A DNA stretch of 27,727 nt from NCBI GenBank assembly GCA_031275395.1, contig JAISOU010000030.1, positions 1-27,727 on the forward strand. The letters are read 5' to 3'. Shown here piece by piece: positions 1 through 9,938 of this stretch; position 1 is the first letter of the stretch; each line of letters starts with the position of its first letter. The position numbers and the translations under genes are program-made. The notes below the pieces were generated by a model. It made no database searches, was not told where the DNA came from, and saw only the letters and a list, made by a program, of their open reading frames with translations. Source of the DNA: Helicobacteraceae bacterium (GTDB taxonomy: Bacteria > Campylobacterota > Campylobacteria > Campylobacterales > SZUA-545).

Positions 1-113
1 CTGAATTAAACAGGTATTTTGTAGCGCTGGTTTATAAGTCAATAAGCGCCGTTACGTCCGCGATGTAGCGCGAATGTCTGCGCTTTAATCGCAAAACGCT
101 ATTTCGCTGATCG

Positions 114-220
114 CTTGTAGGTCTTAAATACTCGCGACGCAAAAGTCGTCGTATTTGGATTACCGTCTTTCTACGCGATTAACGCTTCTTACGAAAGCTT
201 TTCGCAAGTGGAAACGATGA
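114..220 (+). repeat. Dispersed repeat, copy A
   Basis: The sequence from GTAGGTCTTAAATAC through TTTGGATTACCG to about TTCGCAAGTGG is closely shared with copy C near 26229-26339. Its distal half is shared with copy B near 5838-5947, which lies in inverted orientation. It contains a bulged stem: AAATAC and GACG on the left arm pair with CGTCGTATTT on the right around a CAAAAG loop. The layout recalls small non-coding palindromic elements of the TGGATTCCCG...CGGGAATGA kind found in other proteobacteria. It carries no reading frame of its own, so it is not an insertion sequence. Confidence 0.7.
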
Positions 221-289
221 GATACGGCGATTTTGTCTTATAAAGGTAGTTTTCAAAGCGCGACGATTTGAAACAAAAACAAACGCGTT

Positions 290-306
290 TGATCGCTCGC
301 CGATCA
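290..306 (-). terminator. Possible glmS terminator hairpin
   Basis: On the minus strand TGATCG and CGATCA form a perfect 6-bp stem around a 5-base loop, about 25 bases past the glmS stop. A T-rich run follows (AACGCGTTTGTTTTTG). The stem is short and the T run is interrupted, so this is only a candidate intrinsic terminator. Confidence 0.4.
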
Positions 307-329
307 GGACGTTTTCGTTTATTACGCGC

Positions 330-2138
<1,809 letters not shown>

Positions 2139-2185
2139 AAACCGCCTTTAATTTTGCTAGTATTTTATCTAAAACCGATCCGTCG

Positions 2186-5100
2186 CTATTCCGCGCCGTT
2201 TTTCGCGCCTGATTTTTGCTCCGACAGACTCTGCGCGATCGATTTTGCCGCTTTGACGTCCGCTTTGCCGCTGGCAAGTTTAGGCAACGTTTCTAGCTTG
2301 TAGATCTCCGAAGGAATCATTAAGGGCGCTATCTGCGAAGCGCGAATTGTTTTAAGCATATCCTCCTCGTTGATCGCGCCGCTAAATAGCGCTACGATCT
2401 TTTCGCCTTTTTTGCTATCGCTTAAAGCGATCGCGGTTATGTCGATCTCCTCTTTGAATAAAGCCGTTATTTGACTCTCCACGCTTGTTAAGCTGATCAT
2501 CTCTCCGCCGATTTTTGCAAAACGGCTATAACGATCGACGATCGTAATAAATCCGTCTTCGTCTATATGCCCTTTATCGCCGCTTTTATAATATCGCCAA
2601 TCGCCGATCGTAACGATTGCCTCGTCGGTTTTTTCCGAGTTTTTGTAGTAGCCTTTCATCACTTGGGGGCCGCCGATAATAATAAGTCCGTCTTCGTTTG
2701 CGCTAAGTTCTCTCATCGTGTCGGGATCGACGATTTTTACGATTGTTCCGGGTAGGGGCAATCCTACGCTTCCCTCTTTATGAAAAACAAGCGTTTTTAA
2801 CGAGTCGCTTTCCAGAGCGTTTGGCATATTTACGCAGACGACGGGGGCGGTTTCCGTAGCGCCGTATCCCTCTAAAATATCTAAGCCAAACTTTAATCTA
2901 AAGCCCTGCTTAACGTCCTCTCTTAACTTCTCCGCGCCCGCCACGACAAGCCGCGCCGATTCAAGCATAAGCGGATCGAGTTTTTTGCTTTTTAGATAAA
3001 TCCTAAAAAACGTCGAAGTGCCTAATAATATGCTTGCGCGATAACGAAAGCACATTTTACCTATCGCCGCCGCGTCCGTCGGATCGGGAATGGCGATCAT
3101 TAACACCCCTTCGGAAAGCGGCAAAAGCGTTGTGATCGTCAGTCCGAACGAATGAAAGATCGGCAAAGAGTTAAGAACTACGTCGCTTCTACGGAAGTTA
3201 AGAAGATCGGCTACTTGACGGACGTTTGCGAGCAGGTTTTTATGCGTTAATTCCACGCCTTTTGGCGCGCTTTCGCTACCGCTACTGAATAAAATCGTAG
3301 CCGTTTCGTTAATATCGATTCCGGTAAAAAAGAACGCCTTGATAAGCCAAACCGGAAAAGTAAGCGCGGTAAAAAACGCGATCGTCATATCGACTTTGCC
3401 AATCGATTCTTTTATCTCCTCCGCGTAGATTGCGCGATCCTGTAAAATATCGCTTAGATCGAAACCTCGCGCCGCGAGCTTTGCTCCAAAAGTTTTAGAG
3501 GCGATCACGCTTTTTATTTCGCCCTGTTCAACCGCGCTAATCAGATTTTCTTTATTAACGGTATAGTTAAGATTGATAGGTTTTTTGCCTAACGCGAATA
3601 GAGCCAGATTTACGATCGCGCCCGCGCTGGAGCTTGGTAGCAAAACGCCTACGTTTTGTTGATCTTTTAGCCGAGTTTTTAGCTTTTTGACAAATAAAAT
3701 AACCGAAGCGAGCAGTTTGGCGTTGTTAATTTGCGTATTTGAAGCCTGATCGACAATCGCGGGCGAAAACAAATTGTTTTTTGCGCGTTCAAGCCAGCGG
3801 TAATGCAACGGTTTTTGGCGCGAGAGATAAAGATCCCACGCCCTGACAGAGAGCGCCACGACCGCGCTTTTGACCTCGTTTGCCTTCGCGGCGGAGGGCA
3901 GAGGCGCTCCAAAAGCGATAATAATCTCGCGTTTGCCGCTGTTTTGGCTCAAACTTTTGTAGTAACCGCTGGCGCGCGAAAAGCTCGATCCCCATAAACC
4001 GCGCAAGAAAAAAGGCACGATCGGAACGTCCAGCCCTTCGATCGCCACCTCGAAGCCGCGCTCAAACTTGCCAATCTGCCCGTTGTAGCTGATCAGTCCT
4101 TCGGGAAAAAGCGCCACAACTTCGCCGTTCAAAAGCCGCGCGCGTATGCTCTCGATCGCCGATTTACTCGCTCCTCCGGCGATCGGAATAACGTTGAAAA
4201 ACTTGAAAATAGAGCGCAGATACCACTTGTCGTATATGCCTTTGAACATCACAAACTTCAAAGCGCGAGGGCAGGCGAGTTGTAAAACAAGCCAATCAAT
4301 CCAGCTTATATGGTTGCCAAGCAAAAGCGCGCCGCCTACGGGCGGGATATTTTCTATGCCCTGAACGTCGGTTTTGTAGCCTAGCCGCAAAATCGGAAAG
4401 AGCAAAATACGCGCAAAGAGATGGGGCATCAGTTTGATGGCGTAAAGCGCCGCGCAAAACGTCGCGATCGCGATTATCGTAAAAAGCCCCGTCGTCGAAA
4501 AGCCGATTAGAACGATCGCGACCGTTATAACCAAAGAGAGAACCATCGCGCAGTTTTGCGCAAAATTGTTGCCCGCCAGAACTTTGCCTATTTCGTCGTC
4601 GCGCGAAAAATATTGAATAACCGAGTTTAGCGGCACGATCGCAAGCCCGCCGAAAAAGCCAAAAAGAAGCGAGCAAAACGACATTCCGATCGCGTTTGAC
4701 GAGTAGGTAAATCCCATCAAAGAGAGAAATAGCCCCAAAGCTCCGATCGGGATCATTCCAAGCTCTATATGGCGTTTGGAGCTTGCGCCCGCGATATACG
4801 AACCGACTACGATCCCAATCGCGCTAAGAGCCATAATGCCCTGAATGGCAACGACGTCGTTATCGCCCGTAGTCGCCTTGTAGTGCGCTCCAAAAGCGGC
4901 GTTAATCATCTGTAAAATCGCCCAAAAAATACTAAGACCGATAATGCTTAACCAAATATCGCGGTTTTTCATCACGATCGACATATTTTTGCGCAGATAG
5001 ACAAGGCTCAGATATTTTTTAATCTCAAAGCGATCCTCGTTTGGCTCGACGGCGAAAAAGGGGATTTTGAAGGCAAAAAAGGCTTCCAGCATGCTGAGCG

Positions 5101-5665
5101 CGACAAGCATAAAGCCGATAGGAATCATCAGCGACAAAACCTCGTTTGGATCCTTAAGCCCTTCTAAATAATATAGCTCGAAAACGCCTGAAAACAGAAG
5201 CGAACTAAGCAGGATTGCTACGATTGTCAGCGCTTGAATAACGCCGTTTGCGAGGCTTAGATTCTCTACCCCCGCAAGCGATTTGATCAGCCCGTATTTC
5301 GCGGGCGAATAGATCGCGCTTTGCACGGCTAAGAGAAAGGTAGCGACAAAGGCAAAAATAAACCAGCCTTGAACGTAGCTCAAAAGCACGAGCGCGCTAA
5401 GAAAGATCGCCGCGCTCGCCGAATAGCGAATGACCAGCGTTTTTGGAAACTTGTCGTTGATAAAGCCCGCCGCCGAAAATAAAAAGATAAACGGCAGAAG
5501 GATCATAGCGTTGACTAGCGCCGTCAAAATGATAAGCTCCGCGCCGTCAAAGCATTTATTCAGCGCGTTTTGAATGGTGATCTTGTGGGCAAGATCGACC
5601 GAAGCGTTGATAAACATTACAAACAAAAACGGCAAAAAGCCCTTGATTTTCAGTAGCGCGTTCAT
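2186..5665 (-). CDS. aas: MFS / acyltransferase / acyl-ACP synthetase fusion (Aas type)
   Basis: This 1159-residue protein joins three functions of lysophospholipid recycling. Residues about 1-420 form an MFS membrane domain resembling the lysophospholipid flippase LplT. About 430-640 form a PlsC acyltransferase with NHISWID (His and Asp of the HX4D motif, near 451) and FPEG. About 660-1150 form an AMP-forming ligase with SSGSESAPKG (near 793), GYGATETAP (near 932), YKSGD (near 1027) and the C-terminal LASGKADVK catalytic lysine region. The known reaction for Aas is re-acylation of 2-acyl-glycerophosphoethanolamine using acyl-ACP that the enzyme charges itself. In Escherichia coli LplT and Aas are separate proteins; here they are one chain, an arrangement known from related bacteria. 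The ATG follows CGAGGACGCT, a reasonable ribosome site. The reading frame is intact throughout. Confidence 0.93.
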   Translation of the reverse strand: MNALLKIKGFLPFLFVMFINASVDLAHKITIQNALNKCFDGAELIILTALVNAMILLPFIFLFSAAGFINDKFPKTLVIRYSASAAIFLSALVLLSYVQGWFIFAFVATFLLAVQSAIYSPAKYGLIKSLAGVENLSLANGVIQALTIVAILLSSLLFSGVFELYYLEGLKDPNEVLSLMIPIGFMLVALSMLEAFFAFKIPFFAVEPNEDRFEIKKYLSLVYLRKNMSIVMKNRDIWLSIIGLSIFWAILQMINAAFGAHYKATTGDNDVVAIQGIMALSAIGIVVGSYIAGASSKRHIELGMIPIGALGLFLSLMGFTYSSNAIGMSFCSLLFGFFGGLAIVPLNSVIQYFSRDDEIGKVLAGNNFAQNCAMVLSLVITVAIVLIGFSTTGLFTIIAIATFCAALYAIKLMPHLFARILLFPILRLGYKTDVQGIENIPPVGGALLLGNHISWIDWLVLQLACPRALKFVMFKGIYDKWYLRSIFKFFNVIPIAGGASKSAIESIRARLLNGEVVALFPEGLISYNGQIGKFERGFEVAIEGLDVPIVPFFLRGLWGSSFSRASGYYKSLSQNSGKREIIIAFGAPLPSAAKANEVKSAVVALSVRAWDLYLSRQKPLHYRWLERAKNNLFSPAIVDQASNTQINNAKLLASVILFVKKLKTRLKDQQNVGVLLPSSSAGAIVNLALFALGKKPINLNYTVNKENLISAVEQGEIKSVIASKTFGAKLAARGFDLSDILQDRAIYAEEIKESIGKVDMTIAFFTALTFPVWLIKAFFFTGIDINETATILFSSGSESAPKGVELTHKNLLANVRQVADLLNFRRSDVVLNSLPIFHSFGLTITTLLPLSEGVLMIAIPDPTDAAAIGKMCFRYRASILLGTSTFFRIYLKSKKLDPLMLESARLVVAGAEKLREDVKQGFRLKFGLDILEGYGATETAPVVCVNMPNALESDSLKTLVFHKEGSVGLPLPGTIVKIVDPDTMRELSANEDGLIIIGGPQVMKGYYKNSEKTDEAIVTIGDWRYYKSGDKGHIDEDGFITIVDRYSRFAKIGGEMISLTSVESQITALFKEEIDITAIALSDSKKGEKIVALFSGAINEEDMLKTIRASQIAPLMIPSEIYKLETLPKLASGKADVKAAKSIAQSLSEQKSGAKNGAE

Positions 5666-5707
5666 AGCGTCCTCGTTTTTTTTGGTTTTTGGCGCAATAA
5701 AGGCTTA

Positions 5708-5713
5708 ATTGTA
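5708..5713 (-). promoter_or_regulatory. Putative -10 box of aas-type gene
   Basis: TACAAT on the minus strand sits about 42 bases upstream of the aas ATG. No matching -35 is clear, as is usual for the main promoters of Campylobacterota. Predicted from sequence only. Confidence 0.4.
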
Positions 5714-5837
5714 GCTAAGTTTGACAAATTGTCTCCACATCAACAAAAACGGCGTATTTTCTCGCGCAAATCGTCAAAAATCCGCGCCGCGCTTCTTTCG
5801 CTATTCTGACGACTTATTAGCGTAGCGCGTCCCTTCC

Positions 5838-5947
5838 TCATTCCCGCTTGCGAAAAGCTTCCGCAGGAAGCGTCAATCGCGGAGGAAGCGCTCGCCGATA
5901 AGCGGAGCGGAGGAGCGCTAGGCGCGAAGGCAGGCGGTAATCCAAAT
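5838..5947 (-). repeat. Dispersed repeat, copy B (inverted)
   Basis: Read on the minus strand this begins TGATTTGGATTACCG and ends near GCGGGAATGA, so the ends are imperfect inverted repeats. The block GATTGACGCTTCCTGCGG with the following AAGCTTTTCGCAAG matches copy A with only a few changes. The copy has an extra internal segment in which GGAGGAAGCGCT and GGAGGAGCGCT form an imperfect direct repeat. The part corresponding to the first stem of copies A and C is degenerate. Confidence 0.65.
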
Positions 5948-6055
5948 CAGAACAAAAAATCGTCGAATTGGAAATTATCCGCAAAAAGATTGGTTAAACG
6001 CTATACGGCGCAACGATTAAGAAAGCGGCGTAAATAATGCGCCGCTTTGAAAAGC

Positions 6056-6389
6056 CTATTGTTTAACGGGATTTTTCGCTTTAATTTTAACGGTTACGCC
6101 GATCTGCCTTTCGGGATTTTCGCTCTCGACTACGCTATTGATCCTCGCGATAAAAATATCGTTATGTCCTAGTAGCAGGAACTTATGAATCTCTTTGTTT
6201 TGATCTCGCGGAATATATCCGAGTTTATGATCTTGAAAATAGATCGCCGTCGCATACGGATCAAACTGGTTTTCAGGTTCGGCGACTAGCGTCAAAACCG
6301 TCCCGATCTTTAGTTTGTAAAAGACCTCCGCCCCGTCGTAGTAGGTAAAACCCGCGATGTGAAAGCGCGAAAAAGTGTCTATCGTTCAT
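6056..6389 (-). pseudogene. HIRAN-domain protein, frameshifted near its start
   Basis: The frame ending at 6056 encodes a nearly complete HIRAN domain: FHIAGFTYYDGAE, then LVAEPENQFDPYATAIYF and KLGYIPRDQNK. HIRAN domains are small DNA-binding folds, known to bind 3' single-stranded ends in HLTF-type helicases, and also occur as lone small bacterial proteins. In this frame a TGA lies just before FSRFHIAG and no ATG, GTG or TTG precedes the domain core. An ATG at 6389 opens MNDRH in another frame, and removing one base from the run of five A (plus strand 6370-6374) fuses it to the domain, giving a 110-residue product. Either a real one-base insertion has broken the gene, or the base is a sequencing error or slippage site. 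The HIRAN assignment is firm; its state is uncertain. Confidence 0.75.
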
Positions 6390-6425
6390 TGTTTTTACCC
6401 TATTTCTTTTTGGAATGGGCGCGGA

Positions 6426-6695
6426 TTATATCGAAAAATTGAGCGGTTGATCGTTATTAGGTTGCTCTTTTTGCTCCGTTTTAGGCTTATTTTCTTTTTT
6501 TGTCGCGTTTTCGCCGACGCTACGCAAGTAGGCGCTTGAAAATCGCGCGGCGATCGCCGCGTCTTCGCTAAGCGCCTTTTTGAATTTTGTCATAATAAAA
6601 CCTCCAAAACAACAGAGCGCGAACAAGAATATCAACCAACTGTTCAGAATAAACGCTTCTATAAGCGCGACAATCCCTCCGACAAACCAAACCAT
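6426..6695 (-). CDS. Small membrane protein of unknown function
   Basis: An 89-residue protein starting MVWFVGGIVALIEAF. I chose this ATG because AAGAAGGAGG lies just upstream at correct spacing; a longer frame from a TTG at 6716 would put that ribosome site inside the gene. About residues 3-37 are hydrophobic (one long or two short membrane segments). The rest is polar, with a lysine/glutamine/asparagine-rich tail ending PLNFSI. I recognise no family. It is divergent from the RND transporter and lies upstream of the HIRAN gene on the same strand. The strong ribosome site argues that it is expressed. Confidence 0.6.
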   Translation of the reverse strand: MVWFVGGIVALIEAFILNSWLIFLFALCCFGGFIMTKFKKALSEDAAIAARFSSAYLRSVGENATKKENKPKTEQKEQPNNDQPLNFSI

Positions 6696-6802
6696 ATTCG
6701 CCTCCTTCTTTAACAATCGGATAATTTTGGCAGAATTAACCTAAATTGCGGCGGAAATAGCCGTTTTAAGCAAAAGTTAGGCGGTTTTATCCCGCTTTTA
6801 GA

Positions 6803-6808
6803 TATAAT
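6803..6808 (+). promoter_or_regulatory. Consensus -10 box of RND transporter gene
   Basis: A perfect TATAAT lies 44 bases upstream of the GTG start of the RND gene. It would place transcription initiation near 6815, downstream of the alternative TTG at 6810, and so supports the GTG at 6852 as the true start. Confidence 0.55.
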
Positions 6809-6851
6809 TTTGCGCTTATCGGCGCTTAAATCAAAAACTAGAGGACAATCG

Positions 6852-9242
6852 GTGATCAAACTCTCAGAAAAGGCGTTAAATCGTTTAGCTATGATCGTCG
6901 TGGCGCGTCCGATCTTAGCGATTATACTTTCGCTTTTATTCTGCCTATTTTTTGCGTGGCATATTAAAGATTTGCGGTTTGATACCACAACGGAAGGCTT
7001 GCTTCTTTCCGACGATCCTTGGATTGTTATCTATAACGATTTTTTAGATCGTTACGGACGCGACGAGATGGTTATCGTTTCCTTGCAAGCGGACGATATT
7101 TTTACGCCCAAAGCGATCGCAAAGATCAAACATATAGAAAACCGAATTGAAAACGAGGTTCCCTATTTATCCCGTATCGATAGTATCGTTACGGCGCGAG
7201 ATACGAGAGGCGAAGACGGCGCGCTTATCGTCGGCAAACTTTTTGACGGCGATCCGCAAAGTTCCGAAAATTTTCAAGCGCTCAAAGCCAGAGCCTTAAG
7301 AAATCCGTTTTACGTTAATCGGTTAATCAGCGACGACGCAAAAATAGCCGTTATCGTTATCCGCACAAAAAGCCGCGTCGCCACGCTAGAAACAAGCGAA
7401 AACCAAAACGGGCTTGACGATCTAGATTATTTTAGCGATTTTACTCAAGCCGAAGTAAAATTAGAGCCTCTTAGCGACGAGCAAAATAGCGAAATTGTTA
7501 AAACGCTTCGCAAAATTATCGATAGCGAACAGAGCGTAGATATGCCGTTAAAACTGCTCGGATCGCCCGTTGTAACCGACGATCTAAAACGGTTTCTAAT
7601 GAGCGACGCTAAACTTTTTGTAGTTTTGCTTATCGCGGTAATAGTTATTTTATTATATCTGTTTTTTAGGCGGCTTAGCGGCGTAATATATCCTCTTTTG
7701 ATCGCGCTTTTAAGCCTAATTTCTATGCTTGGTCTGATGTCTTGGGCGCAATCAGCGTTTAAACTTCCCACGCAGGTTGTACCGGCATTTTTACTTGCCG
7801 TAGGCGTAGGAGCGGCGGTGCATTTGATAACGATCTTTTACCGCTCTTACGATCAAAAAGGCGATCGCAAACAAGCGGTTATTGACGCTTGTTCGCATAG
7901 CTCGCTTGCGATCTTTATGACGGCGCTAACCACTATGGCTGGTATCGGGTCGTTTGTTACGGCTGTGATCGAGCCTTTTGAAGCGTTAGGGATTTACGTC
8001 CCTTTCGGCGTGTTTATTACGCTTGTTTTAACGCTAACGCTTCTGCCGGCTCTACTCGTAATTACGCCTATTAAAAAACGGAGAGTAAAGAGAAGCGCTA
8101 AACTCGATCGCCTTTTAATCTGGACGGCGACTCTTAGCGTTAAATATCCGAAAAGAATTGTCGCTTGTTTTGCGCTTGCTCTGCTAATAGCCATAGCGCT
8201 TTTGCCGCAGGTTCGTCTTAGCCACTATATGCTTGGCTGGTTTCCAAAAAGTAGCGATACGAGAATTGCGACCGATTTTCTCGACCAAAAGATACGCGGC
8301 ACGGTTACGATAGAAGCGCTGATCGATTTTGGCGAAGAAAACGCGCTCTACGATCCGTTAATAATGAACGCGCTTGACAACGCTATAAACGAGGCAAAAA
8401 ATATCGCTCCGATCGGCGACGTTTTAGGTATTCCAATTATTATAAAAGAGATCAATCGCGCCTTAAACGATAACGATGAAAACTTTTATACGATTCCAGA
8501 GAGTCGCGGCGCGATCGCCGAAGAGCTTTTGCTCTTTAGCGCCGAAGGAAGCGACGATCTGGGCGATCTAACAAACGCCAATTACAGCGAAACCCGCATA
8601 ACGCATAAAACCCCGTTTCTGGACGCGATCGAAGGGCGCAAGACGATCGATAAATTAGCCGCGCTTTATAAAGGCGTTTTTCCAAACGCGAAGATCGAAA
8701 TTACGGGTCTGTTATCTTTGGTTTGTCGCACTTTTTCCGCCGCGTCAATATCGACCGCAATCAGCTATATCGTAGCCATTTTTACGATCGGCGCTATGAT
8801 GATTATAGCGTTTGGAAGTTTTAAGCTAGGACTGTTTTCTATGATCCCGAATCTAACGCCTATTATTATAGGAATGGCGTATATGGTTACGATCGGCGTT
8901 CCTTTTGATATGTTCGTTATGCTTACCGGCTCTATCGTTCTTGGTTTGGTAGTAGATGATACGATCCATTTTATTCACAATTTCAAACGTTATTATTTAG
9001 AGGATAAAAACGCGCAAAAAGCGATAGAAAAGACGCTTCTTAGCGCGGGACGGGCTATGAGTATTACAAGCGCGGTTTTGGCGATTGGCTTTAGCGTTTA
9101 TCTGTTTGCCTTTATGCAAAATATCGTTAATTTTGGGTTGATCGCGGGCGTTTGTATTATTCTAGCGCTACTTGCCGATTTTTTATTTACTCCCGCTCTG
9201 TTAATTTTATGGTTAAGAAAAAACCCTAAAGCGCTTTTTTAA
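6852..9242 (+). CDS. RND/MMPL family transporter
   Basis: A 796-residue integral membrane protein of the RND superfamily, MMPL-like branch. A first membrane segment near residues 13-35 is followed by a large periplasmic domain to about 245. Five to six membrane helices come next (about 250-410), then a helix near 445, a second periplasmic domain, and a final helix bundle. The second bundle has the conserved motif GLVVDDTIHFIHNF, with the paired Asp residues expected for proton coupling. Such proteins export lipids or hydrophobic compounds; the substrate here is unknown, and no membrane-fusion or TolC-type partner is adjacent. GTG at 6852 is chosen as start because AGAGGA lies 6-7 bases upstream and a TATAAT box sits at 6803. 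The gene converges with torF, leaving 15 bases between the stop codons. Confidence 0.88.
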   Translation: MIKLSEKALNRLAMIVVARPILAIILSLLFCLFFAWHIKDLRFDTTTEGLLLSDDPWIVIYNDFLDRYGRDEMVIVSLQADDIFTPKAIAKIKHIENRIENEVPYLSRIDSIVTARDTRGEDGALIVGKLFDGDPQSSENFQALKARALRNPFYVNRLISDDAKIAVIVIRTKSRVATLETSENQNGLDDLDYFSDFTQAEVKLEPLSDEQNSEIVKTLRKIIDSEQSVDMPLKLLGSPVVTDDLKRFLMSDAKLFVVLLIAVIVILLYLFFRRLSGVIYPLLIALLSLISMLGLMSWAQSAFKLPTQVVPAFLLAVGVGAAVHLITIFYRSYDQKGDRKQAVIDACSHSSLAIFMTALTTMAGIGSFVTAVIEPFEALGIYVPFGVFITLVLTLTLLPALLVITPIKKRRVKRSAKLDRLLIWTATLSVKYPKRIVACFALALLIAIALLPQVRLSHYMLGWFPKSSDTRIATDFLDQKIRGTVTIEALIDFGEENALYDPLIMNALDNAINEAKNIAPIGDVLGIPIIIKEINRALNDNDENFYTIPESRGAIAEELLLFSAEGSDDLGDLTNANYSETRITHKTPFLDAIEGRKTIDKLAALYKGVFPNAKIEITGLLSLVCRTFSAASISTAISYIVAIFTIGAMMIIAFGSFKLGLFSMIPNLTPIIIGMAYMVTIGVPFDMFVMLTGSIVLGLVVDDTIHFIHNFKRYYLEDKNAQKAIEKTLLSAGRAMSITSAVLAIGFSVYLFAFMQNIVNFGLIAGVCIILALLADFLFTPALLILWLRKNPKALF

Positions 9243-9257
9243 CTCGATCGACCGACG

Positions 9258-9917
9258 TTAAAAAGATTGTTTAGCAAAAATAAAATATCGGGCTTTGTCA
9301 AAATCTTTCGCGTTGCGGCTGTATAACTCCGATCGAACGCCTACGCTTGTTTTACTTGAAAAAGTTTTGCTAATCGAGGCGTATAGATTTAACGGCTTAT
9401 TGGCATTTTGATCGTTTGGAATCGCGTAGCCCGCCCCAAAACCAATATCGACTAAATCCATAACGTCGATTAAATCTAAGCTAGTTTCCAAATAGCGATC
9501 GCCAATCGCGTTGGAGTCGTCGGCGCCTACCGTCGTATAAACGGCTAACCGAAAGCCGCCGTAACCGACTGCAAAAAGTAGCTCCAAAAAATTTGAATCT
9601 TTAATAGTGTAGTTATAACTAATCGCGCCCGCCTCAAACCAAACGTCTTTTGCTTCGCCTAGTAATCCTAACGAAAAATCATACTCGATCGCGTTGTTTT
9701 TATCCTCTTTAGGATCGTAGATATTAGAGGCAAACGCGCCGATATAAAAGCCGTTATTAAAGCCGTAACGCGCCCTGCCTTGCAAAGCGTGGGTATGATC
9801 GCTTTGCGTAACCCCGCGAAAGAGGTAATCGCTTTTATACTCCACGCCTCCGCTAAAGCCTGCGGCAGAACAATAAACAATCGTTAAAAGAAACGTAAAA
9901 ATAAACCTACTTGTCAT
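9258..9917 (-). CDS. TorF-family putative outer-membrane porin (Gcw_chp)
   Basis: A 219-residue protein with an N-terminal signal peptide (hydrophobic residues about 5-16, likely cleaved near CSAA). The Gcw_chp/TorF signature follows: YKSDYLFRGVTQSD and then FNNGFYIGAFASNI. Alternating polar and hydrophobic residues and glycine-rich turns suggest a beta-barrel, and the chain ends FAKQSF with the C-terminal Phe expected of a Bam substrate. The function of this family is not well established. The ATG is preceded by AAGGCGCC. It lies 21 bases after the antiporter gene on the same strand and is probably the last gene of a cdsA-antiporter-torF operon. Confidence 0.85.
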   Translation of the reverse strand: MTSRFIFTFLLTIVYCSAAGFSGGVEYKSDYLFRGVTQSDHTHALQGRARYGFNNGFYIGAFASNIYDPKEDKNNAIEYDFSLGLLGEAKDVWFEAGAISYNYTIKDSNFLELLFAVGYGGFRLAVYTTVGADDSNAIGDRYLETSLDLIDVMDLVDIGFGAGYAIPNDQNANKPLNLYASISKTFSSKTSVGVRSELYSRNAKDFDKARYFIFAKQSF

Positions 9918-9938
9918 ACGGCGCCTTGTATTTTGATC

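Larger units (their letters stand above)
1..329. other. Gene-free left edge of window
   Basis: No reading frame of convincing length or codon use is seen here on either strand. The stretch holds one copy of the dispersed repeat (about 114-220) and, next to the end of glmS, a short hairpin that may terminate glmS transcription. Positions 1-113 show nothing I can name. The gene on the far side lies outside the window. Confidence 0.6.
5666..6055. other. Intergenic stretch with repeat copy B
   Basis: No gene is seen in these 390 bases. They hold the likely promoter of the aas-type gene at the left, an inverted copy of the dispersed repeat (about 5838-5947), and AT-rich sequence with no recognisable signal up to the end of the HIRAN gene. 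Confidence 0.6.

Noticed and set aside
4296-4676. 126-residue minus-strand ORF, arginine-rich
   Set aside because: It is an out-of-frame shadow inside the Aas-type gene across the end of the MFS domain and the start of the PlsC domain.
5838-5947. CRISPR array or tandem repeat
   Set aside because: The internal direct repeat occurs only twice with mismatches and no regular spacers; the block is one copy of a dispersed palindromic element.
6710-6988. 92-residue minus-strand ORF
   Set aside because: It overlaps the RND promoter and the first codons of that gene on the opposite strand, with no supporting motif.
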